64,000 bases of DNA from assembly GCF_050436995.1 (NCBI RefSeq), contig NC_134770.1, positions 1,746,501 through 1,810,500 on the forward strand. Direction: 5' to 3'. This DNA is from Anticarsia gemmatalis (taxonomy: Eukaryota > Arthropoda > Insecta > Lepidoptera > Erebidae). The translations under genes were made by a program, and so were the position numbers. Numbering within the stretch: the stretch's first letter is position 1; each line of letters starts with the position of its first letter. Shown piece by piece: positions 23,405 through 35,204 of this stretch. Below the pieces are notes generated by a model. The model had not been told where the DNA came from. It was given only the letters and a program-made list of their open reading frames with translations, and searched no databases.

Positions 23405-24349
23405 TTAGATGAACAATTTTGTGCTTTCCGATATATGATTTAATCTGCGCCGGCGCCGCGTGGCATGAGCGTTATTGATCTGTATTTGAAGACTTCTCGA
23501 TGTTATGATTAGCAAATTGGTTAGTTTTGCGTTGATTAAAGGCTTGTTTCGGTAATTGCGGATTGATGCGTTCCTTTTCTTTGAATTCTTAAAGATTGTT
23601 TATACATTTTTTAGGACATTAGATTCTCATTACGCCTCTTTGAATTCATTTAATATTCAAATACAAAGGTTCCCAGTGTATAACAATTACATGAAAATAC
23701 CTCGAAACGTCAACAAGACTACTGATAAGTTTACAGCGGACTTTATACAGCGCACTGTAAATTTGACTGTTATTGGAAAGTATATCTGAGGCTTCCAAAC
23801 ATTCTTGTCAAGTATAGGTACCTACTTGATGAAGTATGGCTTACAGTAGACAGCTTTGGGGCTTACAATAGCTATCCGCTGGAAATAGCAATAATATTGA
23901 TTATCACATTCATAATTCCTCAACTTGATTGACTATACACTCACTCTTACACTACCGGCAAAAAGGTTGACCAAAATAGCATAAGAAAAGCAATGAGCAA
24001 TACCATAACACATCCCCAATAGTACAAAACATAAATTGACACATATTTGCAGACTAAACATCGTATTTATCACACTTTAAATTTAAACAATACAAACACG
24101 AAATAATTTATAGTTAAAAGCTTAATTTTGAAATAATGTTACAGTTTAAATCGTTGTTTATGTTATTTGGTAAGCCGTACACTGTTTGAATGGAGTAAAT
24201 TAGACGTGTGTAATTTTAGTATTATGTCAGATTTGTAAGTCAACTACTTGTATGAATCAACTGACAGATTTGTGTGAAATGGGATTGTACTAACTTATGC
24301 GCTTATGATATGTTTGTTGCCAGTTTCCCTATGAGCATCTCTATTAAGG
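23405..24349. other. Unannotated DNA
   Basis: A short GC-rich patch (CTGCGCCGGCGCCGCGTGGC, 23444-23463) stands out. Otherwise nothing recognised. Confidence 0.4.
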
Positions 24350-24358
24350 TCTAATAAT

Positions 24359-24566
24359 TTCCTGTAACGCGGTCGGGAATTTGTTCGACTACTAAACTTG
24401 AGGTCCCGGGTTCGATTCTTGGCCCGGGCATGATACTACTGGTTTTTTTTCTTATTAAATTTAAAATATTCCTCATTAGTGCCCAGTCAATGGCAATAGG
24501 TTCGTCCCATGGCACGAATATTGTTGATGGCGTAACATGAGTGTAGCTCATACACCTTCGGGAATA
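24359..24566 (+). mobile_element. tRNA-headed SINE (family D)
   Basis: The head GCGGTCGGGAATTTGTTCGA and box B GGGTTCGATTCTTGG, followed by CCCGGGCA, resemble a tRNA-type polymerase III promoter. The tail holds CGTCCCATGGCACGAATATT and GCTCATACACCTTCGGGA. A 9-bp direct repeat TCTAATAAT flanks it (24350-24358 and 24567-24575). A related head lies at 41635-41720. Confidence 0.8.
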
Positions 24567-24575
24567 TCTAATAAT

Positions 24576-25224
24576 ATATTATGGACGTGATATACATACA
24601 TAACATCAAGCCTTTATATACATACGTATGTACAGAATTATACAAAAAAATAGTACTAAAAACCCATTGAAGTAATCAAATTTTCCACGACAATCGAAAC
24701 CCAACGGGAAACCATACTCAAAGCGTAGCCCCACTCACCCGTTCAATATGCAAATAATCGGGCTTTCCCGATAGAAGAGAGATTAGTTCGTACGATACTT
24801 TGAAAAATGATCGTATCTATAATACATACGTTAATACATGTATGAAAGCGTATGAAATAAGAAGTACCCTGAATATTAGAGGGTTGATTTGATTTTAGGG
24901 TATTAGGGTGATAATCCGGGTATTGGTATTATATAACGAACTAAAATAGGCTTCGAGGGCGGCATTTTGTTGAAAATGTTGTAAATTGGAAACTTTTTTG
25001 TTTGCTTATATTGAGGAGAATCTTTGTACTGGTATAATATTACAAGTCTACTTTACTGTAAACAGACTTGTTAAGTTTGATTAAGTTACTGATGAACTAC
25101 TTTAAATTCTTTGTTTATCAGTCTTTCATACCAAAACCTCCTTAAACTCAGACTACATTAAGTTATTTATTATTATAACCTACTTATTAAACTTTGTATT
25201 ATTTGTAATCATGATATAATAAAA
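24576..25224. other. Unannotated AT-rich DNA
   Basis: Nothing recognised. Confidence 0.4.
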
Positions 25225-25295
25225 AAACTCAGGCCTCCCCTCCCTCGTTCGGAAGAGGAGACCCTTGCCCAGCAGTGGGACAGTAACGGGTTAAA
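25225..25295 (+). mobile_element. SINE family A 3'-end fragment
   Basis: CAGGCCTCCCCTCCCTCG, GGAGACCCTTGCCCAGCAGT, GGGACAGTAACGGGTTAAAA. It faces another copy of the tail in the opposite orientation at 25369-25427. Confidence 0.7.
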
Positions 25296-25368
25296 AAAGA
25301 AACATAGATCTAGTGTTCAATCTTATATAGCCCCATTATCCTCTACTTAATTCAATTAAAAAAAAATA

Positions 25369-25427
25369 ATACATTAATGTCCCAGTGCTGAGCAAGAGTC
25401 TCCTCCCGTAATGTGGGTAATGTGGAT
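25369..25427 (-). mobile_element. SINE family A 3'-end fragment
   Basis: ATTAATGTCCCAGTGCTGAG, CAAGAGTCTCCTCCCGTAAT: the complement of the family A tail, arranged tail-to-tail with 25225-25295 about 75 bp away. Confidence 0.65.
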
Positions 25428-26599
25428 AATTCAATTACTTTGAAAAATATAAATAATATACTACCTTATAAAAAAACAGCTACGTAATACGTTCAAATAA
25501 AACACAAATCGTTGTCAAAGTTACATTACCATCGATTGTACAACAATTTCATTTTATCGGTCACGGTCAAAGCCTCCAACCAAAAGGTTATAAAAGGAAA
25601 TGTATTAAAAAGTAAAATATTAAGTACTCGAGCTTGTTTGTATTGAAATTACCATGTTTGCTTTATAAATATTGTATGGACGAAGTTTTTACGTAGAGAA
25701 ATGTTTGAAATGTTCAAGTTCCCGTGCTCGGAAACCGTTTTAAACTTTTCATTATGAGAAACTGTGTTTTAAATGTAACTGCGACTATTTAATGTTGCAA
25801 AACTGTAACAGTTTTATGTTAATACAAACATTTAATTTAAGACAACATGCATGTTAAAAAATATACATCTAATAAGATGGGACAGTTTTGGTACAAACTT
25901 ATGAATGTCGTAGCTTCTTCTCCATAATACGTAGTTAGGTATATTGGTCATTTAAGATGACACATATTTATCGTGTTATTTTTAACACTTTATTTACTTT
26001 AACTACTCAACAGACTGCAACGTTCGTAAAACCTAATCATTTCGCTATTCCTATTTTAATGTGATAAAATCGCAACTATATCAAATCGGGTACAACTGCA
26101 ACTCAATACTACCCATAAAACAACAGCTTACAGCTACAGCCTTACCAAAATAAATATCTTAACAAAAATCTATGCCGTACAATAATCTCTACAGCAACGA
26201 ACTCCTTACACAGTAGATCGCACAAAGACACTTCGGTCCAGTGATTACCCCTCGTAACCAGGTACGAATCAATAAAGGTACCCTCCACTCACGTGTGAGA
26301 ATGAATGAAGATTAACTGGAAAGACCCATCGAACGGAAAGGGCCCATGCATTGATATGAGTGGGCTCGAAAAGGTCTGAATTTGGATTATTGGAGGAACT
26401 GAACCGTTTGTGTCCTTTTTAGTGTTAAGGTCAAGAGCTAAATGATATAGGGATAGTGGACTGAATTGATAAATGCGAAAGTTCGTGAGGACAGTCTGGA
26501 CTACTGCCGAAACTTGGGCATCGATAAATAAAAATTTTGGACACAACATTATAAAGATGTGGTACTTTTAAGTATTAAAATTGCGCGTCTTTTTTTGAC
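25428..26599. other. Unannotated DNA
   Basis: A slightly GC-richer block (26289-26549) has an 86-codon open frame on the minus strand without recognised similarity. The rest is AT-rich. Confidence 0.4.
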
Positions 26600-26647
26600 C
26601 GGGCGGAAATTTGAGCTATCCATACATATTTTCCCTGAGTTTTGTTA

Positions 26648-26812
26648 TGCAAACCTTGGCGCGGTCATTCCATAGATGGTTGATAGTGGTATTTGAACTG
26701 GGTCTCTCAGTGTTTCAGAAGGCACGTGAAAGGTCGGTCCCGGTTGTTGTCAATTAATTTCGGGCGCCTTGAACAACTTTAACACTAAGTTGACCAGTAA
26801 CCATATAGAAGA
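26648..26812 (+). mobile_element. 5S-like SINE, 5'-eroded
   Basis: Contains AAACCTTGGCGCGGTCATTC, CATAGATGG, GTGGTATTTGAACTGGG, AGAAGGCACGTGAAAGGTCG, GTCCCGGTTGTTGTCAATTA and the tail CACTAAGTTGACCAGTAACC. The part equivalent to the 5S intermediate element and box C is present but box A is poor. Same family as 28690-28920, 47440-47585 and 63195-63415. Confidence 0.7.
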
Positions 26813-27116
26813 AGTAAAAATATTTATTTTAGGGAAGCTGAAGCCCTGATCGGAATGGAATAGCACTCGGTCAGGCTTTCTCCTACCACCTTCCGGGAAA
26901 AACTCGTATTCGAACTTTTAGTCAATTTTACATAATAATATGGTCACCCTATGAGATTGTTTCCTAACTACCTGTCGCAAAGTATAGCAAACTGCTTATT
27001 AGCGTAGCAAGTGATTAATACACGCTTATTAGCGTAGCAATCTATGTTGTACAAGATTGTTTAATGTTTCTTAACGTGTGTGCAACTGATAATCTCCTAT
27101 TTAAATTATAATGTAA
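26813..27116. other. Unannotated DNA with a 30-bp direct repeat
   Basis: GCTTATTAGCGTAGCAA occurs at 26994-27010 and 27024-27040, a local 30-bp-period duplication. Confidence 0.5.
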
Positions 27117-27468
27117 CTAGCTTCTGCCAGCGACTTCGTCCACGTGAAAATATGAATATGAAAATAAAAAAGAGTGGCCAGGAGTTTCTTGCCAGCTCTT
27201 CTCAATGACCCTACCTTCCGAATGGCGGTAAATTCACTCTCTGTATCATTGACTATCATAAGTGTCAACATTTGACCTAAATGAATAAATGATTTGATTG
27301 ATTGATTTTGAATATGTCCCGCGGTTAAAAGTATCTTATGAGTTAATTTAGCTAATAAAATATTTATGTGTGAAATTTCTTAAAAAATCGTACAGTATTT
27401 TGTAAAAGAGTAACAAACAAACACACATCCATCCCCACAAAAAAGTCGCATTTATAATATTAATAGGA
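27117..27468 (-). mobile_element. Helitron-like element with a nested LINE tail
   Basis: The minus-strand 3' end is CGCTGGCAGAAGCTAG followed by T. The 5' end, near 27468, is TCCTATTAATATTATAAATG. The body is interrupted at 27161-27308 by a non-LTR 3' tail. Without the insert the body reads through from CCACGTGAAAATATGAATATG into TCCCGCGGTTAAAAG as expected for the family. Confidence 0.65.
27161..27308 (+). mobile_element. 3' tail of a non-LTR retrotransposon or dependent SINE
   Basis: AGAGTGGCCAGGAGTTTCTT, GCCAGCTCTTCTC, CACTCTCTGTATCATTGACT, ATCATAAGTGTCAACATTTG and the tail ATGAATAAATGATTTGATTG form a 3'-terminal sequence seen again at 55385-55485. An 8-bp duplication TGAATATG flanks it (27153-27160 and 27309-27316). 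The coding part is absent, a 5'-truncated insertion. Confidence 0.7.
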
Positions 27469-28679
27469 AGTAGAATAAGAAAGAAATAAAAGACGTAAGG
27501 TACATTTTTTGGATAGAATCTTAACGTTAAGGAAACCAAATATCATATTTGTTTTATATTCTTGTGCATATTTATAAAATCTAGTTAAACAGAACTAAGC
27601 TCTCCACGGGAACTATGCGGTTAATAAGCCATATAACTATAATCCATTGGAACAAAATCCCGACTAATTAATAGTTAAATACCCGTAAAATACTTTTAAC
27701 ATCATAAAATAACTACATCGCTTCATCGTTGACATTATAAATAAGAGCATATAAAATAGTCATTAATAAATATGAGTGTTCATCTATCATTTTTTAATGT
27801 GCATTAAAGAATTCAGACCAGCTGCCCTTCCAAGGCCAGTCTATTTTAAACGAACAGAGACTGGGTATAGCAGAAGTCATTAATAAGACGTACGAGCGCA
27901 AATGTACGGGAACGGATTAAAATTCTATCGATATTTGTTTAGAAATTGAGAGCTGAAAATTATTTTCGTGATTTGAGTTTTAGTTTAGTTGTGAGTACAG
28001 TAGCATTGGTTCAGGGTGAAGGCATTGGACTTAGTTTCTAGTTCCTGTGTACGACCAGAATATTATATAATTTTTAATTAAATAGAAACGTTGATTGGTT
28101 TTAGGCCCAGTGTTTACACACATTCCCACAGTGTTCCCACATTAAAATTACAGTAGAAGGTCAATTTGAATGAAAGAAGTTCATGAAATAAGTTAATCTT
28201 GAGTTCACTAATACAAAGCAAATTTTGTAATTCGGTAAAACTAAATTTAAAAAAATCTTTTTACTATTTTTATAGACAATGAAAATTGAATTCACCAAAG
28301 AATCAGTATTTAACTCTACTTCTGGAACGAGTATTCCATTTGAGTAGTTTTTGAGATAAGTGTCTCCGTTTCCGTGCTTCGGAAAAACATGAAGAAAAAT
28401 ATATCCTAGATAAGTCGTCAAAGAAAGCAAGGCGAGCCAAAAGGACAGAAAAAATATAAGCAGAGTATAAAAAGAAAACATTATTCTCGAGCAAATAACT
28501 AACTTTACGAAGGCGAAAGTTTAAAATAGCCACGTGTATTTCAAAGCCAATAACGAGGAATCGATTTTATAGCTCCCGTTAAATATAAATTGGTACAGAT
28601 TTATTTTTAATTACCCTCTGAATGTCAAGGTGAGAGTATGTCGAACTTACTGAAATAGATATTTTTCTATATATATATT
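27469..28679. other. Unannotated AT-rich DNA
   Basis: Contains a short phrase TCTCCGTTTCCGTGCTTCGG near 28362, resembling the 5S-like SINE body but too short to call. Otherwise nothing. Confidence 0.4.
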
Positions 28680-28689
28680 TTTCTTCTAA

Positions 28690-28922
28690 TCGTGTGGTTA
28701 GTGGTCATCCTAGTGTTAAAGTTGTTCAAGCCCGTAGGCCTTTGACGTGGCTGTTATCTTAATTGAAAACAACCGGGACCGACTTTTTAAGTGCCCTAGA
28801 AGTACGGAGACGGCGGTGACGGTGACTGAGCGGTCACCCATCTATGGAATGACCTCGCCAAGGTTCGCTTAACCTACAGATCGTTAACCGACCTGTGAGC
28901 GCAACTGGCTAAGAGCGCCTCC
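28690..28922 (-). mobile_element. Near full-length 5S-like SINE
   Basis: The complement reads GCCAGTTGCGCTCACAGGTC, GTTAACGATCTGTAGGTTAAGCG, TTGGCGAGGTCATTCC and TAGATGGGTGACCGC. Next come CGTCTCCGTACTTCTAGGGC, AAAAAGTCGGTCCCGGTTG, CAAAGGCCTACGGGCTTGAA and a terminal CACTAGGATGACCACTAACC. The GTTAAGC and GATGGGTGACCGC blocks correspond to box A and box C of the 5S rRNA gene, with similar spacing. That implies a type 1 polymerase III promoter. Confidence 0.75.
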
Positions 28923-29039
28923 TTGATATATTTAAAGTGTGAAATGTGAAAGATTGGTTCAAAGAGATTGTCACTTAGGCGTGTGACGACGATCAGATAA
29001 AATGATTTTATGTGTGTAGGATGTGACGTTTTTGCGTCA

Positions 29040-29205
29040 TTTCAATAAGTACATTTATTTTAAAACTCTCGGTCATTTCATTCCAAAGTAAGGAGTCCGA
29101 TCAAAAAAAATCACTGCTTCCGCTCGGGAGTTATGATGCCATAGACAGACAGACACGTCAAACTTCTAACACACCACTTTTTGCGACCGGGGTTAAAAAA
29201 ATACT
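29040..29205 (+). repeat. Moth interspersed repeat with CAGA tract
   Basis: GGAGTCCGATCAAAA, GGAGTTATGATGCCATAGAC, AGACAGACACGTCAAACTTC, CACACCACTTTTTGCGACCG and GGGTTAAAAA form a phrase series that I recognise as a dispersed moth repeat. Ends and class are not determined. Confidence 0.45.
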
Positions 29206-29529
29206 CGTGCACTGATGGTACACCTGGTACAAAAAGGTGACCATGTGTACTCTACAATTTTAATTATAATTTTTTGCTTGACATCACTATAATACTGTTG
29301 GTAAATAAATACCAACCTTCCGCTAATAATGATTTTACTTTGAACAAACTTTACAAGTCAGACACAAAGCAAACTAAAAAGATGATAGTATTAATTTACG
29401 AGTTACAAAACATTGTGTAATACGACTAATACCTAGAGATTAATATAGTTTGTACATTTTATGATAATGAAAGGAAACATTTGCTAAACTATAAAACTGT
29501 AGACTTATAAAAATAAAGTCAATACTAAA
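29206..29529. other. Unannotated AT-rich DNA
   Basis: Nothing recognised. Confidence 0.4.
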
Positions 29530-29690
29530 CTGTACAAATGCTTCTTTCCGCGACTTTCACCACGTAAAAACATTTTCCTGCGTACAAATTATCCAGTTTT
29601 GCTAATTGTAAAATAAGTGTTTGCGTTTTATGCGAATAACAAAAATCCATACATCCATCAAAAGATTCGCATTTATAATATTAGTAAATA
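29530..29690 (-). mobile_element. Degenerate Helitron-like element
   Basis: The complement contains TACTAATATTATAAATGCG (5' side) and ends near CGTGGTGAAAGTCGCGG, like the family at 27117-27468, with a mutated terminal CTAG. Confidence 0.5.
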
Positions 29691-30714
29691 GGTAGGATAC
29701 ATTCACAAACATACATAAATTCATACAATATTCCCGAGAAGAATATGAAGACCGAAGAACATCACTGGACCGAAGAACTTATCAAGCAATCTTCTTTTGC
29801 TTCATATCATACAGAATTAAGAATACTAAAGAACGCTTAATGTCTATCCATACTTGTTTTACTTTATACAACATTCATTACATAACGTCCATATTAAGAT
29901 AAAAAGCGTCCTAACTGATCATAGCACCTAATTGCGCTATAACAAAGATGGCCAATCATGGCCCACTAGAAGGTACTCCATACAAATATTACTAGCTCTC
30001 ATAATAACGACTGTTATTAATAATAAGGGTATATCTCTACAAGTATTAATAAACTCGCGCAAATGATCAATTAACAAGATAGACAAGCGCGAATGGCGAA
30101 CGAAAATCTCATAAATATCACTAGAAAATCGGCAAAGCTTTTTTACCGCTTTTAAATTTTATTTTATAATCCAAGTGTACTATTTTTGTTTTTATTAACT
30201 ATGAATCAGAGAATCAATGACTAAAGATTTTCTACTCAAAAAACTTGAAAAAAAATCATCGTAAATATGAATTTCATTATCAATTGTCCATCAGTAGAAC
30301 TACGAACTTTTATGTTAATTTAAAAAGTATTTTTATCAAAACAAATGTTAGAAGTTTGTAACAAATAAATAAAAAGTAATTAGTACTAAATTCTTAGCAA
30401 AATCGAAAACACATGCACAAGTTTTTGCTCATTAAATTCTAGCTAATGATATTACAAGTTATTAAGATAGAACGGAAATGGGCAATAAAACTATCGTTAA
30501 CATTTTAACAGATGAGTTGAAAAAAATATGTCAAACATTTGTCATTCGCCGATCTCAAAACACTTATGAGAACGCGTTTTATTTTCAACTATCTGACGTA
30601 TTCGTATAGAGTTTCATCCCCTATTTGGGATATTTAGAGGTCGATTTTTATAGTAAATTATACCCTATCATTGACCACTGGTCTTTAACTATCTCCTTGT
30701 TAATTTTTATCGAC
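29691..30714. other. Unannotated AT-rich DNA
   Basis: Nothing recognised. Confidence 0.4.
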
Positions 30715-30776
30715 ATCGGTTCAATAGTTTGGCTGTGAAAGCGTAACAGATAAACATACTTTCGAATAAAAATAGG
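30715..30776 (-). mobile_element. Helitron-like internal fragment
   Basis: CGGTTCAATAGTTTGGCTGT and GAAAGCGTAACAGATAAACA, ACTTTCGAATAAAAATA match the 5' half of the Helitron-like family in inverted orientation. Confidence 0.45.
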
Positions 30777-30779
30777 TGC

Positions 30780-30940
30780 GTAGTACTCGTAACCGCCGGT
30801 CCTGTATGACAAGATGTATGAATGAGAATGAAGCAAGGGAAGTTTAAAAGCATCGTACCAACTGACGTTCTCTGGACTTTGCCCAACGAAGAAGACGTGA
30901 TTTTATGTGTGTACCCTTCATGACATGACAGAAGGAGATC
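30780..30940 (+). mobile_element. C-terminal scrap and 3' UTR of a non-LTR element
   Basis: GTACTCGTAACCGCCGGTCC, GATGTATGAATGAGAATGAA, GCAAGGGAAG, AGCATCGTACCAACTGACGT and GACGTGATTTTATGTGTGTA match the last codons and 3' end of the element better preserved at 60745-60905. Truncated at the 5' end. The segment just after (30930-30960, TCCTTTCCCAGCAATGGGTA) may be an eroded SINE A tail. Confidence 0.6.
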
Positions 30941-30960
30941 CTTTCCCAGCAATGGGTAAT

Positions 30961-31461
30961 TTGGTAAATTTAAGGGTAATTTTTTATTTTTTTATATGGT
31001 TATCATTTTAAGTGTTGAGTATATTATTTCTGCCTTCATTTTTGTATTCGCGTCTTCTTCACGTTATTCTTGAGATATTTTTATAATAATGAGGTGAATG
31101 GAACTCTCGAATAAATTGATATACGATCGCTTTTATATCTTCGCTCAAAATAATCAAAACCATCTTGAAGTCGTTTACTTTTTATATTTCGCGATCTGGA
31201 TTAATTTGGTCAACAAAACTGTTGATTAAAACCAAATCAATATAAAACTAATTGAGTGATAAAAACTACTGGTTTATGGCTAATTTGTCAAATAACTTTA
31301 TACATAACCTGTCAAAATTGACATAATTAATCTTTAAAGTTATGACACGATTGAAAAATCTACTCAAAATCTAGCCATTAATCAAAAGAATCGTTTTACA
31401 ATAAGAACAAGCTTACAACTATTTACACTCCATATTTACGACCAATTCTATATTCCAACTA
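30961..31461. other. Unannotated AT-rich DNA
   Basis: Nothing recognised. Confidence 0.4.
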
Positions 31462-31882
31462 TTTAGAGGGAGAGCCTTGTATGCAGAGTTCACGGCTGTC
31501 AAAGGTAGGTATATAAAATTCAAAATTATAAACATCAGAGACCCGTACGCTTATGCAGGTGACGTTGGCTTTGACGTTTGATATAGGACTAGTACTAGTT
31601 ACTTTATTTCGGAAATGCATAGAATTCAACATTAGAATATGGACTAATCATGTATAGCAAGCCTCTTTACTATAGCCTAGCAACTTAGAAGAGAGTCTTG
31701 TGTTCACAGTTCGCGGCCGGCGGAAGTATACAAAATTCAAAATTATGAACATCTGTGACTCACAGAGCAATGCAGCTGTTGATGGTCTGTTTAATACAAC
31801 CACTTTATTTAAACAATGCATAAGATTGTTAATTATAATCTAGGTTAATCATGCATACCCATGCTCTTTACTAACTTATCGG
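31462..31882. repeat. Diverged tandem duplication, unit about 220 bp
   Basis: Unit 1 (31462-31683) and unit 2 (31684-31882) share, in order, TTAGA(G/A)GGAGAG-type starts, TTCACGGC/TTCGCGGC, ATACAAAATTCAAAATTAT-type phrases, AACATC, ACTTTATTT, AATGCATA, TAATCATG and CTCTTTACTA. The copies have diverged by substitutions and indels, so the duplication is old. No coding signal. Confidence 0.65.
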
Positions 31883-34092
31883 ACTACACACTACTTCAAA
31901 TTCCGTTCATTCTCGAAGATAACCCTAAACTCAACCGCCTTGGGGTCCAACCCTTGTCACCACTATCTCGACAATAAGAATACGTTTGGCAGTCGAATGG
32001 GAGCCCTACGTTTTTTTTCGCAGCAATCGAAATACTCTGTAATCATTTCAGTCAGACAGACAGCCAGCAGAATCTTAGTAAATGAAACCCGTTTTTACCT
32101 TTAGTATACGGAAAGCTATCTTACAGAATAATTAGACTATCATTTAATTGTACCTTTATTTTGACAAACTGTAACTACACTATTAAAATAACAGACTACT
32201 TAATTATTATGGCACTAATCAACCTTGTAAACATTTTTTTTATTTTTGGACGACATAAAAAGCGTTTTTGTTTTACTTATACGGAACTCTAAAAACCACC
32301 AAACTACCCACAGTGCGGTGTACGGAGGCGATAACAAGTTTCGTTCGTTTTATGTACGCGTAACTAAGGATTGTGATGATTAAGTGTTGCAGCTTGTACA
32401 GCCATAAGTGCTCTCAGTAAAATTGGATGGGATTGTAAAATTTTCGGAAGGTTTTTAAAGAAATTCTGTGTGGAAAAGATATCGGTATTGTACGGAAACA
32501 TGGAATTTCTCTATTTGGTTGTAGTGCCTGTTTGCTTTTATAAGGTGGAGATTGAAAATTTTATACGGAGTTTAGATGCACGTTGAAATCCTGACCGTAA
32601 AGAATTTGTTTGGATAACATTGCAAGTTGTTATAACAAAAGTTGATCAATTAACTACCAGTGGTTTTAGTACAAACATAATGACATTAACTAAAATGTGG
32701 CTTATTGTCTTGCTTGCATGATTTGTTCAAAATTATTTACTTATTTTTCTTTCAAACTTGCCTAGCAAGGCTAAATTGCTTTACTACCTATAAAGCTTGC
32801 TTTTCCTTTACTACGTGCCCATTAAAGTGACACTGCTTTGATAGCTACAAAATTTAAATTGGGTTCTATCTCAAGACCTCAAGACGAGAATTATAGGTTT
32901 TAATCATCGAAGTACTTGTACATTAAATCACATTCAAATACCACTATTTTTTTAAAAATCTATCCACTTATAATACAAAAACAAATAAAACAACAATTCT
33001 TTACCAATCGCCACTTATCTCAAAAACCAATAAAGAGTATTTTCTAATAAGAGAACCTTATTGAGTGTGAATCAATCCGTTTGAGTGACTGTATCTGATC
33101 CGAGTCTGTTTGTTTCACGCGAAACGGTTCAGTTCTTTATGATAAGCTTTTTGATTGATTGAACGAATTATATTTATTGAAGTTGTTTTGGGGGTTTCAT
33201 TTTTGATATTTTTTTCTTTAGGTTGCGATTGCACGGTGTGGTTTTAAGGAAATATTTGTTTTCTGCTGTTATACAAAGTTATCATGTTTCTTTTTTTTAC
33301 CTGATTAAGGTATTTAATCACTAGGATACTAAGTTTAAATTACTTCAAGTTTCAAATCCATATAAAACAATAAGAAAATAGTACTTTGGTATTAATCAAG
33401 TACCATTTTTTTTACTGTTTTTCAATTTGACTTGAAAGGTGCATGTACCAAACGAAATATGTAGAGTGCGTAGTGAGGTACTGTTAAAAGTATTTTATGG
33501 ACTAAATGGAAAATAGGCATAATTCCAGCCTACATTAGCAAAGCTAACCAAAATTTCTAAAGAATGAATAAAAAACCTATCACGATGTTTCCAATGAATG
33601 TTTTCTTTCATAAAATTTTGTCGCCTTAGTTCCGAAGTAACGACGCTAAGGAGAACGATTCATTAGTGCTTTTCAATTTGAAAAGCCTTTAAGAAGTTCC
33701 CTCGTAATCTTGGGTTAAAGTAGTTGATTGAGAGGCCGAAACTTTATTATTCTTTGGGAATTGATTATGAAAGATTAACTTGAAGATTATTATGTACTTA
33801 AAAAGGTTCTTGTTTTAGAACTTCATTTGAAAATATAAAATCTTGTATTAATTTATACATATCGTAAACAAAAGCAGACTCAAAAATAACGTTTGATAAA
33901 CTAATCTCTCTCGGTTCGAATTCGAATCGGAATCTACAAGACAAATACTCACTCTGTATTTACAATATATATCCTACCTATCTATCTATATATTGTATGG
34001 ATGGGAACATAAACACTCTGAACTTAAAAAATCGTTGACGCTAGGTTAAGTCATCTAGCTAAACAACAACAAAATTTTACGTTTAAGATTAT
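31883..34092. other. Unannotated AT-rich DNA
   Basis: 2.2 kb without a recognised gene or mobile element. Isolated CAGACAGACAG at 32052-32063. Confidence 0.4.
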
Positions 34093-34242
34093 CCCTCTTA
34101 TCCATAAACACACTATAAACCTATTTTAGTTAAAAACTACTAGGTATAATATGTTTTCTCTTTTTCATTTCGCTAAGGATTGAAAGAAACAAAAGTCTAT
34201 ATAAGCCTTTCATAACTTCATACATTTTTATGAATAAGAGGG
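34093..34242. mobile_element. TTAA-type MITE (CCCTCTTAT ends), copy 1
   Basis: It begins CCCTCTTATCCATAAACACA and ends TTTTTATGAATAAGAGGG, imperfect terminal inverted repeats of about 16 bp. The right flank is TTAA (34243-34246) and the left TTAT (34089-34092), consistent with a mutated TTAA duplication as made by piggyBac-type transposases. 150 bp, no gene. A second copy is at 54546-54689. Confidence 0.75.
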
Positions 34243-35204
34243 TTAATGTTTAAGGTTTTTATATAATCTTTCAATAAAACTCCTGTACCACAATCCAAAA
34301 ACTATCAAACCCTCGCTAATTAAAAATAACCCGACGCTCCACAAATGACATATTAAGGTAACATCTTGACCCCGTTTGGGTTGCGGAGATAAACCTCATT
34401 AAAACTTGCCTCGTACGAGCTCCGAACCCACATCCCACATAATCCAACGATACAACGTATTAACCCTAAATTACTTTACTGTTTATTGACTTTTTGGACC
34501 GATTACAATGTTAATCTGTAGCCTGAAGTTTTAATATTGATGATGGATACATTTTCGATAAAATTTGGGTGTATCTTGAATGGTTTAATTTAGTTAGAAA
34601 CAAAAAGGTTACATCGGTACTAACTCATTTATAGTGAATGTAATGTTAACTAAATTAATCCTACAATTAAAATTTGAAAAGTTGCAAACTGTTCTTTTTT
34701 GGTGGAATGAAGGATTAAAGCATTTATTTAATACGTGTGTTTGAAAGAAAACAAAGCACAGTAGCTTTCAAGAGCTAATTACGAATCACGAATCACTCAG
34801 ATTTTTTTACTTCAGTGAGTAAATAATATCCAAACCGCCCATATTATTTGGATATTATATATATGGATATTATTAACGTACAAGATATTATCCAAAGACA
34901 TCCAGAAAGTCGTCAAACTTGAGCAATAGGTCTCCAAATCGTGCATATATTTCCGCTAAATATTCCATTCCATCACACCACAGATGTAAACCTGTATAAT
35001 GGCTACGAAACTAATATCTCAACAGGAAGGGAGCAACAGACGCGCAATCTCACATAACTAACTGTTCGCGAGTCAATCTCGTCGGCCCTTGGGCGGCCCT
35101 TTGTTACCTTACCTTATTACATTCCTACTGCTATTATAATGGGAGATGTAGTACGGATAAACGTATTTATAACTAAAATCTACGATGTTTTAAGTAAGGC
35201 TGTT
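34243..35204. other. Unannotated DNA with a small inverted repeat
   Basis: ATAATATCCAAA at 34827 pairs with TTTGGATATTAT about 12 bp downstream, and GGATATTAT recurs nearby. Otherwise nothing recognised. Confidence 0.4.

Noticed and set aside
28161..28533. Overlapping 106- and 76-codon open frames (minus)
   Set aside because: Hydrophobic, low-complexity frames in AT-rich DNA with no recognised family.
31883..32310. Copy of the GGGTTCCGTACC repeat
   Set aside because: Only isolated words (TACGGAACTCT, CAGACAGACAG) are present and their order does not match.
34827..34880. Short inverted repeat as a MITE
   Set aside because: Arms of about 12 bp in AT-rich DNA, with no terminal motif or target duplication.
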